DNA from: Anaerovirgula multivorans
GTDB taxonomy: Bacteria > Bacillota > Clostridia > Peptostreptococcales > Natronincolaceae
Assembly: GCF_900188145.1 (NCBI RefSeq)
Contig: NZ_FZOJ01000011.1
Location: 62,001 to 126,000, forward strand
Reading direction: 5' to 3'
DNA: 64,000 nucleotides
The position numbers and the translations under genes are program-made. Shown here piece by piece: positions 34,105 through 42,604 of this stretch. Position 1 is the first letter of the stretch, and each line of letters opens with the position of its first letter. Below the pieces are notes generated by a model. The model worked only from the letters and a program-made list of their open reading frames with translations, was not told the origin of the DNA and made no database searches.

Positions 34105-35034
34105 CTATTTAAGAACCAAAGTTAAAAGAGGAATGGTGATTAAAGATAATAGTGTTGTAATAAAAACACTTTTAGAAGCTAAGTAATGATCCGAATCATA
34201 AAGTGTTGCAAAAACTGCAGTGTTTGCAGCAGCCGGCATTCCTGTAATCACCACTGGTATTCCTAACAATAGTCCCCGAAGCCCGATAGCATATAATACA
34301 CCCCATGCAATCATAGGTAGAATTAAAAGTCGGGCAAAAGCTAACGATAAGATCTTTTCTTCCTGTAATACTTCGCGGAAAGGAATGTCCGCTAGGAAAG
34401 AGCCTATAATCAACATCGATAAGGGAGTAGTTGTAGAACCCACTATATCCAATGTCTGATATATGGCTGATGGTAACTCAATTGACAATAAAAAGAAGCT
34501 AAAACCAAGGAATACCGCTATAATACCAGGATGTAGAAGAATCTTTTTGAAATCAACCTTTTCTCTTTCAATATTACTACTGCGACATATAACATAAACT
34601 CCTATGGTTAGCAAAATAAAATTAAAGGGTATGTTATATAGTGCTGTGTAGAAAACTCCTATATCACCATAAATAGCATCTATAATTGGATATCCTATAA
34701 ATGCTACATTAGAAAAAATCAAAACAAACTGATATACATCTTTTTTCATACCTTTGACTCTAATTATTTTAGGATAAATAAAAGAAAATCCTATAGCTAC
34801 ACTGTAAACAAGCAAAGAAATGCCAATGACCTTCAAGCTATCCCACAATAAATCTTGAGAAAAAGGAAATTGCATGGATTTGATGATCATGGCTGGCAGC
34901 GCCACCTGTAGCACTAGATTGCTAAGGCCTTTATTCAACTGATTATCCACATATTTCAACTTTTTAGCTCCGAAACCAATAAGCATCGTAAAAAACAAAA
35001 CTAAAATTTGATTGATCGTTGCATAAAATACCAC
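34105..35034 (-). CDS. AEC family transporter (auxin efflux carrier type)
   Basis: 309 residues, about ten membrane helices in two halves. Begins FYATINQILVLFFTMLIGFG with GLSNLVLQVALPAMI (first half signature) and later VVITGMPAAANTAVFATLYD (second half). AEC members move carboxylates or amino acids across the membrane; the substrate here is not evident. Stands alone, convergent with the Spo0E-like gene. 227 bases upstream show nothing clear. Confidence 0.88.
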   Translation of the reverse strand: MVFYATINQILVLFFTMLIGFGAKKLKYVDNQLNKGLSNLVLQVALPAMIIKSMQFPFSQDLLWDSLKVIGISLLVYSVAIGFSFIYPKIIRVKGMKKDVYQFVLIFSNVAFIGYPIIDAIYGDIGVFYTALYNIPFNFILLTIGVYVICRSSNIEREKVDFKKILLHPGIIAVFLGFSFFLLSIELPSAIYQTLDIVGSTTTPLSMLIIGSFLADIPFREVLQEEKILSLAFARLLILPMIAWGVLYAIGLRGLLLGIPVVITGMPAAANTAVFATLYDSDHYLASKSVFITTLLSLITIPLLTLVLK

Positions 35035-35239
35035 ATCAATATCCCCCTATAAAATTCCCTTATATAGATACTCCCTCTATACTTTGATTTTAATACACAT
35101 ATACTATAAATATGCTCATACTACCTTTATTGTCACTTAGAGAAAATTTACTCCCTCTATCCTAAAAAGACCATGTAATATTATAATAACAAAGCTTGCA
35201 TTTTAACACAATAAAGAAATAAAGTGCAAGGCAAAAGAA

Positions 35240-35265
35240 AAAACGGAGGTTTTTCTCCGCTTTAG
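35240..35265 (-). terminator. Terminator of GerMN lipoprotein gene
   Basis: Minus strand stem CGGAGAAAAACCTCCG then TTTTTTC, touching the stop codon of the gene. Confidence 0.8.
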
Positions 35266-35855
35266 TATCCTAAGTCCTGCCTTTTAAGTGGTTCTTCAAT
35301 AAAGATATGTCCCATTAGGGTTTCTCTTTTACTTCCGTCTACCAACAACTGAACTGCATCGATATCCTTTAGTTCTGTAAGAGAGTATACAATTTGATGT
35401 AACACTAAATCCTCCTGCAGACTTCCACCACTTAACCTATCACCGGCTAAGTTGACGTAAGCAATTTTTTCTGCTGTATCTACACTTAAGATTTTTATGT
35501 TCTCTAATGCTGTTGATAATTTATCTCCTTCAGGCTTCTTTTGGATTTCAGCTAAGATTACTGCTTCTAAAGACTTTTCTCCAACTGTGACTTCCTTCTC
35601 AAGCGAAAGAACTTTTTTCAATGTATCTCTTCCAGTCGTAACATATTCTTCATTTACGTAGTACAATGTGACCCTTACTACTTCACCTTCTGGTTCTGGG
35701 TCTACAATTATATCTCCCTCTTCTGCACTGTTCCCTGTCCCCGTTGGAGGTGCTGGAGTTTCTACTGGTTTCTTGCTACAACCAATCATTGTTATGATCA
35801 TAGCGATAATTAATATGCTAAACCCTATTTTAAAAACATTTTTTTTCATTTTCAT
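35262..35855 (-). CDS. GerMN-domain lipoprotein
   Basis: 197 residues. Signal peptide with lipobox near ITMIGC (Cys about 26), a Pro/Thr-rich linker, then a GerMN domain (VTLYYVNEEYVTTGRDTL, LEAVILAEIQKKPEGDKLST, LVLHQIVYSLTELKDI). Such domains occur in the germination protein GerM and in many extracytoplasmic lipoproteins. The first ATG is used; the ATG two codons later has better SD spacing (AAGGG). Probably membrane-anchored outside. Its position next to a two-component system (HK and RR upstream) may link their control. Confidence 0.8.
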   Translation of the reverse strand: MKMKKNVFKIGFSILIIAMIITMIGCSKKPVETPAPPTGTGNSAEEGDIIVDPEPEGEVVRVTLYYVNEEYVTTGRDTLKKVLSLEKEVTVGEKSLEAVILAEIQKKPEGDKLSTALENIKILSVDTAEKIAYVNLAGDRLSGGSLQEDLVLHQIVYSLTELKDIDAVQLLVDGSKRETLMGHIFIEEPLKRQDLGY

Positions 35856-35991
35856 CTTCCCTTCTTTCCTATGTTGTACACTTTTCGCCGTTCATTTCCC
35901 CTTCGATGTATTGCCAAAACTCCCTCTGAATTAAGTCTTATCTATATTATATAGGAAGATTATTAAGGTACAATTAACAAATGTAAAGAAA

Positions 35992-37407
35992 CTATAAAGA
36001 AATCTTTAAAGAACTTTTAGGAATGCAGACATTTATGGTCGTACCCTCCTTCACTTTACTGGAAGCCGCTATTTCCCATTTGTGAAGCTGTAGGATTCGG
36101 CTTACAATAGATAGTCCTATGCCAGCTCCTCCAGTATCTCTAGAGCGGGAGGTATCGGTTCGATAAAACTTTTCAAAAATAGATTGAATCTCTTCCTCCT
36201 CTATCCCTATACCATTGTCTTCAATAGAAACCTCATAGTAATTTTTTGTATTTCTTCCCCGAATCATCACTTCGCACTTTTCTTTCTCTATATCTCTATA
36301 TTTTAATGCATTATCAATAAGATTAATAAATACCTCTTTAATTCTGCCGCCATCACAAACAACGATTGGTGGACTTTCTAAGTCAACAGAAATCTTCACT
36401 TCATATTTCTCTGCTAAGGGATTCAAAATTTTCACTGTATCCTCTATAATATTTTCCATAGAAAAGACTTCTGTTTTGATCCCCTTTTCCTCTATCTTTG
36501 TTAAAGACAGTAGAGATTTGACTAAATCCGATAGTCTATCAATCTCACCATCCATGTCCCTTAGATACTCTTGATAAACTTCAATATCATCCTCACCATA
36601 AAGAAGAGAATCTATTAAGGCTTTCATAGAAGCCAAGGGGGTCTTTAACTCATGGGAAACGTCCCCAATGAATTGTGTCCTTCCTCTGTCAATCCGATAC
36701 AGCTCCTTACTCATCTGATTGAAGTTTTCCGCTAGCTTCCCTATTTCATCCTTTGATCTAACGTTGACCACTTCGCCTAAGTGCCCTTCTCCGATTCTTT
36801 TCGCTGTGAGAGATAAAGAGACGATAGGCTCTGTCATCCTTTGGCTGGCAAAGATAGCGGCAAAAACACCAATAATAGCAGCAGCAATAGAAATCATCAT
36901 AAGCTGTTGTCTAAAGTCCTCTATCGCTTCAAATGCTTCATCTACACTGACGGAAATCAATACTGCTCCCAATACATCTCTACTAGTTTCTGTCACCTGT
37001 ACGATAGGCACCGCCGCCTGTAGTACATATTTATCAGTTTCATAATACCCAAATTTCTCCTGTAGGTTAAAGGCCTGACGGATTTCTTGATTTTCAATCA
37101 CTCTTCCCTCCAACAGATGAAAGTTGTCTACCATTACCCGTTGGTTTTCATTTAGTACTAAAATTCTTCCCTCCGTCATAGGGGTATACTTTTTAATATT
37201 TTCCCGTAGCTCTAAAGGTCTTTTTAAATTGTCACGGCTTACATTTGAAGCAATGTTGGCTGTTTTTAAGGTGTTTACCTCTATTTCCTTTAAAATGGAT
37301 TGTTTCATATTTTCTACCGATAGATAATTGATTACAAACAAAGGCATGATAATCAATATAATATAGATAGCCGTTAGCTTTTGTCTGATGGAAGAAAACA
37401 CAAGCAT
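35992..37407 (-). CDS. Membrane sensor histidine kinase (PhoR-like)
   Basis: 471 residues. Two membrane helices (about 8-30 and 170-190) flank an extracellular sensor, then HAMP, HisKA with FIGDVSHELKTPLASMKALI and an HATPase with NLIDNALKYRD, DNGIGIEEEEIQ and GGAGIGLSIVSRIL. The start ATG shares one base with the TGA of the regulator gene (TGATG), so the pair is coupled. Substrates sensed are unknown; the external part is mixed alpha/beta of the double-Cache or PAS type. Confidence 0.9.
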   Translation of the reverse strand: MLVFSSIRQKLTAIYIILIIMPLFVINYLSVENMKQSILKEIEVNTLKTANIASNVSRDNLKRPLELRENIKKYTPMTEGRILVLNENQRVMVDNFHLLEGRVIENQEIRQAFNLQEKFGYYETDKYVLQAAVPIVQVTETSRDVLGAVLISVSVDEAFEAIEDFRQQLMMISIAAAIIGVFAAIFASQRMTEPIVSLSLTAKRIGEGHLGEVVNVRSKDEIGKLAENFNQMSKELYRIDRGRTQFIGDVSHELKTPLASMKALIDSLLYGEDDIEVYQEYLRDMDGEIDRLSDLVKSLLSLTKIEEKGIKTEVFSMENIIEDTVKILNPLAEKYEVKISVDLESPPIVVCDGGRIKEVFINLIDNALKYRDIEKEKCEVMIRGRNTKNYYEVSIEDNGIGIEEEEIQSIFEKFYRTDTSRSRDTGGAGIGLSIVSRILQLHKWEIAASSKVKEGTTINVCIPKSSLKISL

Positions 37408-38099
37408 CAATCCCTTCTAAAGAAATACCCTACACCCCATTTTGTTTGGATCATTGGTGTTTTATCATCATGATCCTTTAATTTTTCTCTGAGGTTTTTA
37501 ATGTGAACATCAATGGTTCTCGTATCAAGACAAGGTTCCTGCCAAATCAGTCGAAAGATTTCTTCTCTAGGAAAAACTCGACCTTTATTCCTTATGAGCA
37601 GTTCCAATATCTCAAACTCCTTAGGAGTCAATTCTATTTCTTTGGAGGACTTCTTCACAATTCTGTAGTTGGGGTCCACCTCTAAGTCCCCTGATGTATA
37701 AATGCTTTGTTTATGATCACTTTTTTCTTGTTTTTCTAACCTCCGTAATATAGCCCGCATTCTTGCAATGAGTTCCCGGGTGTTGAAGGGCTTTGTCAAA
37801 TAATCATCTGCCCCCAACTCCAATCCAAGTATTTTGTCTATATCACTATCCTTAGCTGTTAGCATAATGATAGGAAGATCACTTTTTTGGCGAATGATCC
37901 TGCAAAGACTGGTGCCATCAATCTTGGGAAGCATCAAATCCAATATAAGTAAATCAAAGTCGTTGGTTTCAAATACATTTAATCCTTCTTCCCCATCATG
38001 AGCAGCAGTAACCTGAAATCCTTCTTGCTCTAAGCTCTTTTTTAATCCCTTCACCAATAACTTTTCATCATCAATGATTAGTATCTTCATGGACTTCAC
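37407..38099 (-). CDS. OmpR-family response regulator
   Basis: 230 residues. Receiver with MKILIIDDEKLLVKGLKKSL, D in LDLMLPKIDG and K in YLTKPFNTREL; winged helix with LEVDPNYRIVKKSSKEIEL, TPKEFEILELLIRNKGRVFP and DVHIKNLREKL. PhoB/PhoP-like. It precedes its kinase with a one-base overlap. Target genes are unknown; the GerMN lipoprotein gene follows in the same direction. Confidence 0.93.
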   Translation of the reverse strand: MKSMKILIIDDEKLLVKGLKKSLEQEGFQVTAAHDGEEGLNVFETNDFDLLILDLMLPKIDGTSLCRIIRQKSDLPIIMLTAKDSDIDKILGLELGADDYLTKPFNTRELIARMRAILRRLEKQEKSDHKQSIYTSGDLEVDPNYRIVKKSSKEIELTPKEFEILELLIRNKGRVFPREEIFRLIWQEPCLDTRTIDVHIKNLREKLKDHDDKTPMIQTKWGVGYFFRRD

Positions 38100-38200
38100 T
38101 CCTCCAATATAATAATATACTTTATTATATTATACAACTTTTCTTGTTTTCAAACAAAAGTTAATGGTTACTCCATCTCTGGTAACGGTTACTAGGGACA

Positions 38201-38242
38201 ACAATTCATCCCCCACCCTAAAGAGGATGGGAGATGAATTGT
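38201..38242. repeat. 42-bp near-perfect inverted repeat
   Basis: ACAATTCATCCCCCACCC..GGATGGGAGATGAATTGT pairs over about 17 positions. It lies after the permease pair (minus strand); no T-run follows on either strand, so it may be a factor-dependent terminator or an mRNA-stabilising hairpin. Confidence 0.5.
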
Positions 38243-38283
38243 AGCATTAGGTTCTTCAATCCTCTTTACTATGCTTACATAAA

Positions 38284-38829
38284 TCAAGCTCGCTGTTCCA
38301 TTTTTTCAGCATCGAGGTATATTTTATCTATCTCATCTTTAGAAAGCAGCCACTCTACTAAGTAGCCCATTAGGATAATTCCAGGTAGGTTGATTAATAA
38401 TCTTGTTACCGTGAATGCATAGCCTAAAGCTGTCAGCTCAAAAACAAGTGTAGGTATTTTTGTAACACACCAAGCATTCATAAATATAACTATATTACTA
38501 AATTTCACACCTTTTCTTAGTAGAACTAGCGTAAATGGAAATGCTGCATACATGGGCCCTGCTGCTAAAGAGCCTATCAGTATAGCGAAGACTATTCCCA
38601 TAAGGCCGGAATCATTTCCCATATACTTCATCATTGTCTTCCTCGGAATCCATTCATCCATCAAGCCTAATAGCAACATAATCGGAGGAAGCACCCCCAG
38701 CATTTGTTTAAAGGCACCACCGGCTATCACAAAGGACCTCACTCCTATCTCCCGATTGAATAGGATAACACTTGTTGTAATAAGAAAAGCACATAAAGCA
38801 AAAGTATACCTTCTTAAAATTCTTTTCAT
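38284..38829 (-). CDS. Permease half B (DUF318/ArsP-like)
   Basis: 181 residues with about five helices: FKQMLGVLPPIMLLLGLMDE, GSLAAGPMYAAFPFTLVLLR and NAWCVTKIPTLVFELTALGY. The gene overlaps the preceding permease gene by four bases. In the single-chain DUF318 permeases the two halves are fused; here they are two genes. SD GGAGGAAG. Substrates of such split permeases are unknown (arsenic-like in ArsP). Confidence 0.75.
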   Translation of the reverse strand: MKRILRRYTFALCAFLITTSVILFNREIGVRSFVIAGGAFKQMLGVLPPIMLLLGLMDEWIPRKTMMKYMGNDSGLMGIVFAILIGSLAAGPMYAAFPFTLVLLRKGVKFSNIVIFMNAWCVTKIPTLVFELTALGYAFTVTRLLINLPGIILMGYLVEWLLSKDEIDKIYLDAEKMEQRA

Positions 38830-39311
38830 CTTCCTCCCCCCAATACATTCCCGATAATTACTGCTGCAATAAAGGAGAAAAGAAAGGCTACAAAATTCCT
38901 ATAGAAGGCAGCTTTTTTCCCTATATACTTGGCTTCTAAAGCAAATGTCACTACCCCTACCAATGTTAGTGTAGATACTAAGGCCGCAACCTGAGGATAA
39001 CCAGCACCGCTTTTTAGTAGCATGTCTGCTGTGGGAAATGCTACAAAGGTTGGCATCATGGTTATAGCCCCCACTACCGAAGCAAACAAAACTCCAAATA
39101 TGCCAGATGATTCTCCTATGATACTTGATATCACCTCAGGCTTTAGTATGGCCAGTGTTAATCCTATAATAAAAATGATACCCAAAAACTGGGGCATTAT
39201 ATTCTCAAAGGATTTCCATGCCTTTGAAAGTGCCTTTTTCGTCTTTTCTTTATCTTTGCTATAAGATATCAACAACAACACCAATGCACTTCCATAGAGG
39301 ATTAATTCCAT
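38826..39311 (-). CDS. Permease half A (DUF318/ArsP-like)
   Basis: 161 residues, about four helices: LSKAWKSFENIMPQFLGIIF, IIGESSGIFGVLFASVVGAI and MPTFVAFPTADMLLKSGAGY. Same repeat logic as half B (GxxxGPM/FVAFP.. motif). SD AAGGAGG. Overlaps half B by ATGA-like coupling, so both must be made together. Confidence 0.75.
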   Translation of the reverse strand: MELILYGSALVLLLISYSKDKEKTKKALSKAWKSFENIMPQFLGIIFIIGLTLAILKPEVISSIIGESSGIFGVLFASVVGAITMMPTFVAFPTADMLLKSGAGYPQVAALVSTLTLVGVVTFALEAKYIGKKAAFYRNFVAFLFSFIAAVIIGNVLGGGR

Positions 39312-39344
39312 GTTATCGGCCTCCTTAATGAACCTATAGAGTAT

Positions 39345-39391
39345 ACTGTATTTTATTCCATAGGAACATAATAAAGTCCTTCAAGAAATCA
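39345..39391. repeat. Direct repeat copy 1 (left of the GH18 gene)
   Basis: TATTTTATTCCATAGGAACA.. about 80 percent identical over 45 bases to 41194-41240. Together they flank the SLH-GH18 gene in direct orientation. Confidence 0.5.
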
Positions 39392-39444
39392 CTTCCTCGA
39401 AAGACCTTATCTTCAATTTCAGTCAATCCAAACTAATTTTTTAA

Positions 39445-41097
39445 CTAATTCTCACTTAACAATTCCACAACGTCTCTTTGTATTTCCCCAATTCTCCAGA
39501 TGGAAACCCCCTTGATGCCATAATACTTTGCCAACAACAGCTTGCTTTCTACACTCTTCCTATCTTCATATCGGATCAACTGCTGCCTTTCTATGTCTCC
39601 TTCAACAAAACTATATTGAAAATTTGGGGTCATAGAGGTGAAATCAAAGCTCTTCTCTCCCTCCCTTTCGGTAATAGCTCGATAAACACTGGTCATGCCG
39701 GGGTTGAAAAATTCTCTTGACTTATCCTCCTCTTTAACAGTAGTAACCCACTGGGTTCCTGCCGCCACCTGTAGCCCCAGAATTACCTTATCAGGATTAA
39801 CCCCTTCATTAAGCAGCTTCACTAGGGCCTCTTTTACTAAAGGGAAAGGAGCATGATCTGTTAAGACATTAAAGTTTTTTCTTTCATGATAATCATGGGT
39901 CATAATATTGATCTCATCAGCAATCTCTGATATTGCCTTATAATCATAGCCATCATAATATCCTATGACATTATTAGGCTGTACTGTAACTGTTAAGGTA
40001 TAATTTTCTGACTTAAGATTCTCTTTTAGTTCCTTCAGAAATGCTACATATAACCCTCTATAGCCCTTCTCTAAATCTCGAATATTTTCAAGATCCATAA
40101 CAACTCCAGTAAAACCATGTTCCTTTAGACTCTTTACAATGTCTTGAATCACCTGTTGTTGATTCCTTTCATTCTCCAACAACGGATAAATCAAACTGGT
40201 TCTGGTCTCTGTCACCATTAACTTTTTATCCAGCTTAGCATTGTCTACTAAGGTTAAGGCTCCTTCATAACCTACAGGTCTTCTATATTCGCTTGTAGAA
40301 TTCATAGAAAAGATGATGGTGCCATCCTCCAATGCATCTAAAGCGCTCCAACCGAAAACAATTTCATCAAACACCTTTTCTAGAGAGAGGGCATTGGCCT
40401 GTGAGGAGGATTGGATAGCATAGTACCCAACCTGTTTCAAATCTTTCTTCTGCTGTAATACACCATAAATTATGACAACTGCTTCAGCTCTAGTAGCAGT
40501 GTTGTTAGGTTTAAATAAAAAACCTTCCTCTTCCCTATAACCCTTAATGATACCCCTTTCAGATGACATCTGTATGTATGCCTTTGCTCCTACTGGTATT
40601 TCTTCATCATCTAGGAAGGTGGTCTTACTTTCCATCCCCTGATTATCTATATTCATTCCAAAACCTCGCATAATCATTATAGCAATTTCTAGTCGGGTAA
40701 TGGGTTTTTCTGGTTGGAATCGATTATTTTCATACTCATCTGGTACAATTATATTTTTTGTAACTGCCGCCTCAATATAGGGAAATCCCCATGAATTAGT
40801 AGCCACATCTTGGAAAGTAGCTGTTCCCCCAGGAATCTCCATCTCGGGTTCTAAGGTTTTTATCAGCATTGTTACAAACTCTTGTCGAGAAACTTGGTTT
40901 TGTGGTCGAAAACTATGATCCTCATAGCCCTTGATAATGCCTAAATGCTGCAGCAAATACAATACCTCCTTATGCTGTGCTGCAATCCAATGGTTCTCTA
41001 TATCCTTCAAAATCGTAATGCTACTGTTACTAAAGCTAAATGCTAGGGAAGAAAAGAACAAGAGCGTTATTAAAAAACACGCTATTACTTTACGCAT
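39445..41097 (-). CDS. SLH-domain protein with glycoside hydrolase family 18 domain
   Basis: 550 residues. A signal peptide (MRKVIACFLITLLFFSSLAF) is followed by three SLH repeats (HLGIIKGYEDHSFRPQNQVS, FQPEKPITRLEIAIMI, MSSERGIIKGYREEEGFLFK) and a GH18 fold at about 225-550 with FTGVVMDLENI (one Asp/Glu pair of the DxxDxDxE site) and AKYYGIKGVSIWRIGE. Similar to YdhD/YaaH spore or cell wall enzymes. The chosen ATG has AAAGGA upstream at long spacing. Predicted surface-held wall or glycan hydrolase. A DxE substitution may reduce activity. Confidence 0.85.
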   Translation of the reverse strand: MRKVIACFLITLLFFSSLAFSFSNSSITILKDIENHWIAAQHKEVLYLLQHLGIIKGYEDHSFRPQNQVSRQEFVTMLIKTLEPEMEIPGGTATFQDVATNSWGFPYIEAAVTKNIIVPDEYENNRFQPEKPITRLEIAIMIMRGFGMNIDNQGMESKTTFLDDEEIPVGAKAYIQMSSERGIIKGYREEEGFLFKPNNTATRAEAVVIIYGVLQQKKDLKQVGYYAIQSSSQANALSLEKVFDEIVFGWSALDALEDGTIIFSMNSTSEYRRPVGYEGALTLVDNAKLDKKLMVTETRTSLIYPLLENERNQQQVIQDIVKSLKEHGFTGVVMDLENIRDLEKGYRGLYVAFLKELKENLKSENYTLTVTVQPNNVIGYYDGYDYKAISEIADEINIMTHDYHERKNFNVLTDHAPFPLVKEALVKLLNEGVNPDKVILGLQVAAGTQWVTTVKEEDKSREFFNPGMTSVYRAITEREGEKSFDFTSMTPNFQYSFVEGDIERQQLIRYEDRKSVESKLLLAKYYGIKGVSIWRIGEIQRDVVELLSEN

Positions 41098-41193
41098 GAT
41101 ATCACTATCCTTTCTAGACAATTTTTAGATTTCTGGCCTTTATCCTAAATTTTATCACAAAATAGGTTACTAACCGCTCTCCTATATTGAACA

Positions 41194-41240
41194 TATTGTA
41201 TCTTATTCCATAAGAACACATAAAAATCCTTCAATGACTG
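41194..41240. repeat. Direct repeat copy 2 (right of the GH18 gene)
   Basis: TATCTTATTCCATAAGAACA..ATCCTTCAA. See the first copy at 39345-39391. Confidence 0.5.
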
Positions 41241-41467
41241 CCACTAATTATATTTTTTCCTACTAAATAATTTAATCCTGCATATTGGGAAGTTACCCTA
41301 TCAATAACTTATAAACAATGGGTGAGGGAATAATAGTTGGAACCATAGCATAAACAAAGAATCTTTAATAAATATTTAATATTTTATTTATCTACAGTTT
41401 ATAATTAGCTGTTATACTGAATTGTAAGCTATATCCTATCTTAAGTCCATGGTTCAATACATTTGAA

Positions 41468-41498
41468 AATTACTATCTATTATATTAAGATAGTAATT
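41468..41498. repeat. Perfect 11-bp inverted repeat upstream of the lipoprotein gene
   Basis: AATTACTATCT - 9 bases - AGATAGTAATT, 45 bases before the start. No T-run. Could be an operator or an mRNA hairpin. Confidence 0.5.
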
Positions 41499-41542
41499 GG
41501 AGATAATTTAAAAATAATATACTTATGAAGGGAGTTTTTTAC

Positions 41543-42223
41543 TTGTTACGAAAGTTATTTATAGTTATATTAGCAGGAATGCTGATGATTTCCTTTTCAG
41601 CCTGTACCGCAAAGGAGGAGGGAGCAGCAGATTCAGCAGAAGAAAATGGTGCAGCTGTAGTAGCCCTTGTAAATGATACGGAAATTCAGAGGATAGATTT
41701 TGAAACCATGGTAGAAAATATGAAGTTGTCTTATCTGCAGTTTGGTATAGACTTTGAAAGTGAAGAAAGCAAGGAAATATTAGCAATGATAGAGGAAGAA
41801 GCTTTAAATAATTTGATTCAACAGCAATTACTTTTGCAGGATGCATTAGAAAAGCGTTATGAGGTTTCTAAAGATGAAATAGATGATGAAATAAAACAAA
41901 TCAAATCCCAGTTTGACAACGAAGAAGAATTTTTAGCAGCCTTAGAGGCAAACCAATTAACTTTAGATGTATTAGAAAAAAATGTAGCCAATGACATAAT
42001 GCTTGAACAATATATACAAGATGAAATCGGTGAACCTTCTGCATCTGAAGAGGAAATTAGGGCAATGTATGAAGAATACAGCCAGACGACGGAGGATGCA
42101 CCAACCTTTGAAGAAATGAAGCTTCAATTAGAGGAAAATATTAAGTATCAAAAGTTTCAAGTAAGCTTTGGGGAATTAATAGAAAACCTAGAGGCGAAAA
42201 GTAGCATCGAGATTTTACTTTAG
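41543..42223 (+). CDS. SurA N-terminal-domain lipoprotein (foldase-like)
   Basis: 226 residues. Signal peptide with lipobox ISFSAC (Cys about 21), then a SurA/PrsA N-terminal chaperone domain: VVALVNDTEIQRIDFETMVE, ALNNLIQQQLLLQDALEKRY, KDEIDDEIKQIKSQFDNEEE. The peptidyl-prolyl isomerase domain of PrsA is missing, so this is a short chaperone-type form. I chose a TTG start with GGGAG at eight bases; an ATG six codons upstream has no SD. It acts at the outer face of the membrane. Plus strand. Confidence 0.75.
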   Translation: MLRKLFIVILAGMLMISFSACTAKEEGAADSAEENGAAVVALVNDTEIQRIDFETMVENMKLSYLQFGIDFESEESKEILAMIEEEALNNLIQQQLLLQDALEKRYEVSKDEIDDEIKQIKSQFDNEEEFLAALEANQLTLDVLEKNVANDIMLEQYIQDEIGEPSASEEEIRAMYEEYSQTTEDAPTFEEMKLQLEENIKYQKFQVSFGELIENLEAKSSIEILL

Positions 42224-42426
42224 AGCATCCTTATATTTTTGATACATGCCAGGGTTAAGTTTCCCTAAAAAGCGGTGTAAATAATTTTGTGTATTCTCTT
42301 TCTAAGTACAATACCTGAATAATTTTAAGATTTGATGTGAAATGTTGATTTTTGTCGATGAGTAATTTAGCAGATTAGCTCTGTTGTATAAATTACCTAG
42401 TTAAAGCTAAAAATATACATTGTCTT

Positions 42427-42522
42427 TCCTAATAACAGAATAGGGCTATGCTGAGGAGCAACCTGAGCGGTTATTAGGATTCTTTACAGGAACGGGTAGT
42501 CTGATTGACTTCCCGTTTTTTT
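42427..42522 (+). ncRNA. Candidate structured RNA with own terminator
   Basis: TCCTAATAAC..GTTATTAGGA is a perfect 10-bp stem that encloses a second hairpin (GCTGAGG-AGCAA-CCTGAGC). It is followed by an intrinsic terminator at 42491-42522 with a T-run. No open reading frame follows on this strand. Not a family I recognise (not 6S, SAM, T-box, glycine or c-di-GMP by eye). It may be a 3' UTR structure of the lipoprotein gene or an independent small RNA. Confidence 0.5.
42491..42522 (+). terminator. Intrinsic terminator of the candidate RNA
   Basis: AACGGG-T-AGTC-TGATT-GACT-T-CCCGTT followed by seven T. It is nested in CAGGAACG..CGTTCCTG, an 8-bp inverted repeat that could form an alternative fold. 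Confidence 0.8.
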
Positions 42523-42554
42523 CGTTCCTGGGAGAACAAAAGCGTTAAACCTCA

Positions 42555-42598
42555 AAGGAATACCTATTCGTTATCAATTTAATAACTAGGTATTCCTT
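42555..42598. repeat. Inverted repeat after pgm
   Basis: AAGGAATACCTA..TAGGTATTCCTT with a second stem (TTAT..ATAA) inside. No T-run on the minus strand; possible terminator for phosphoglucomutase. Confidence 0.5.
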
Positions 42599-42604
42599 AT
42601 ATAT

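Noticed and set aside
42351..42357. TGTCGAT upstream of the candidate RNA as a Spo0A box
   Set aside because: Six of seven match, no clear promoter next to it.
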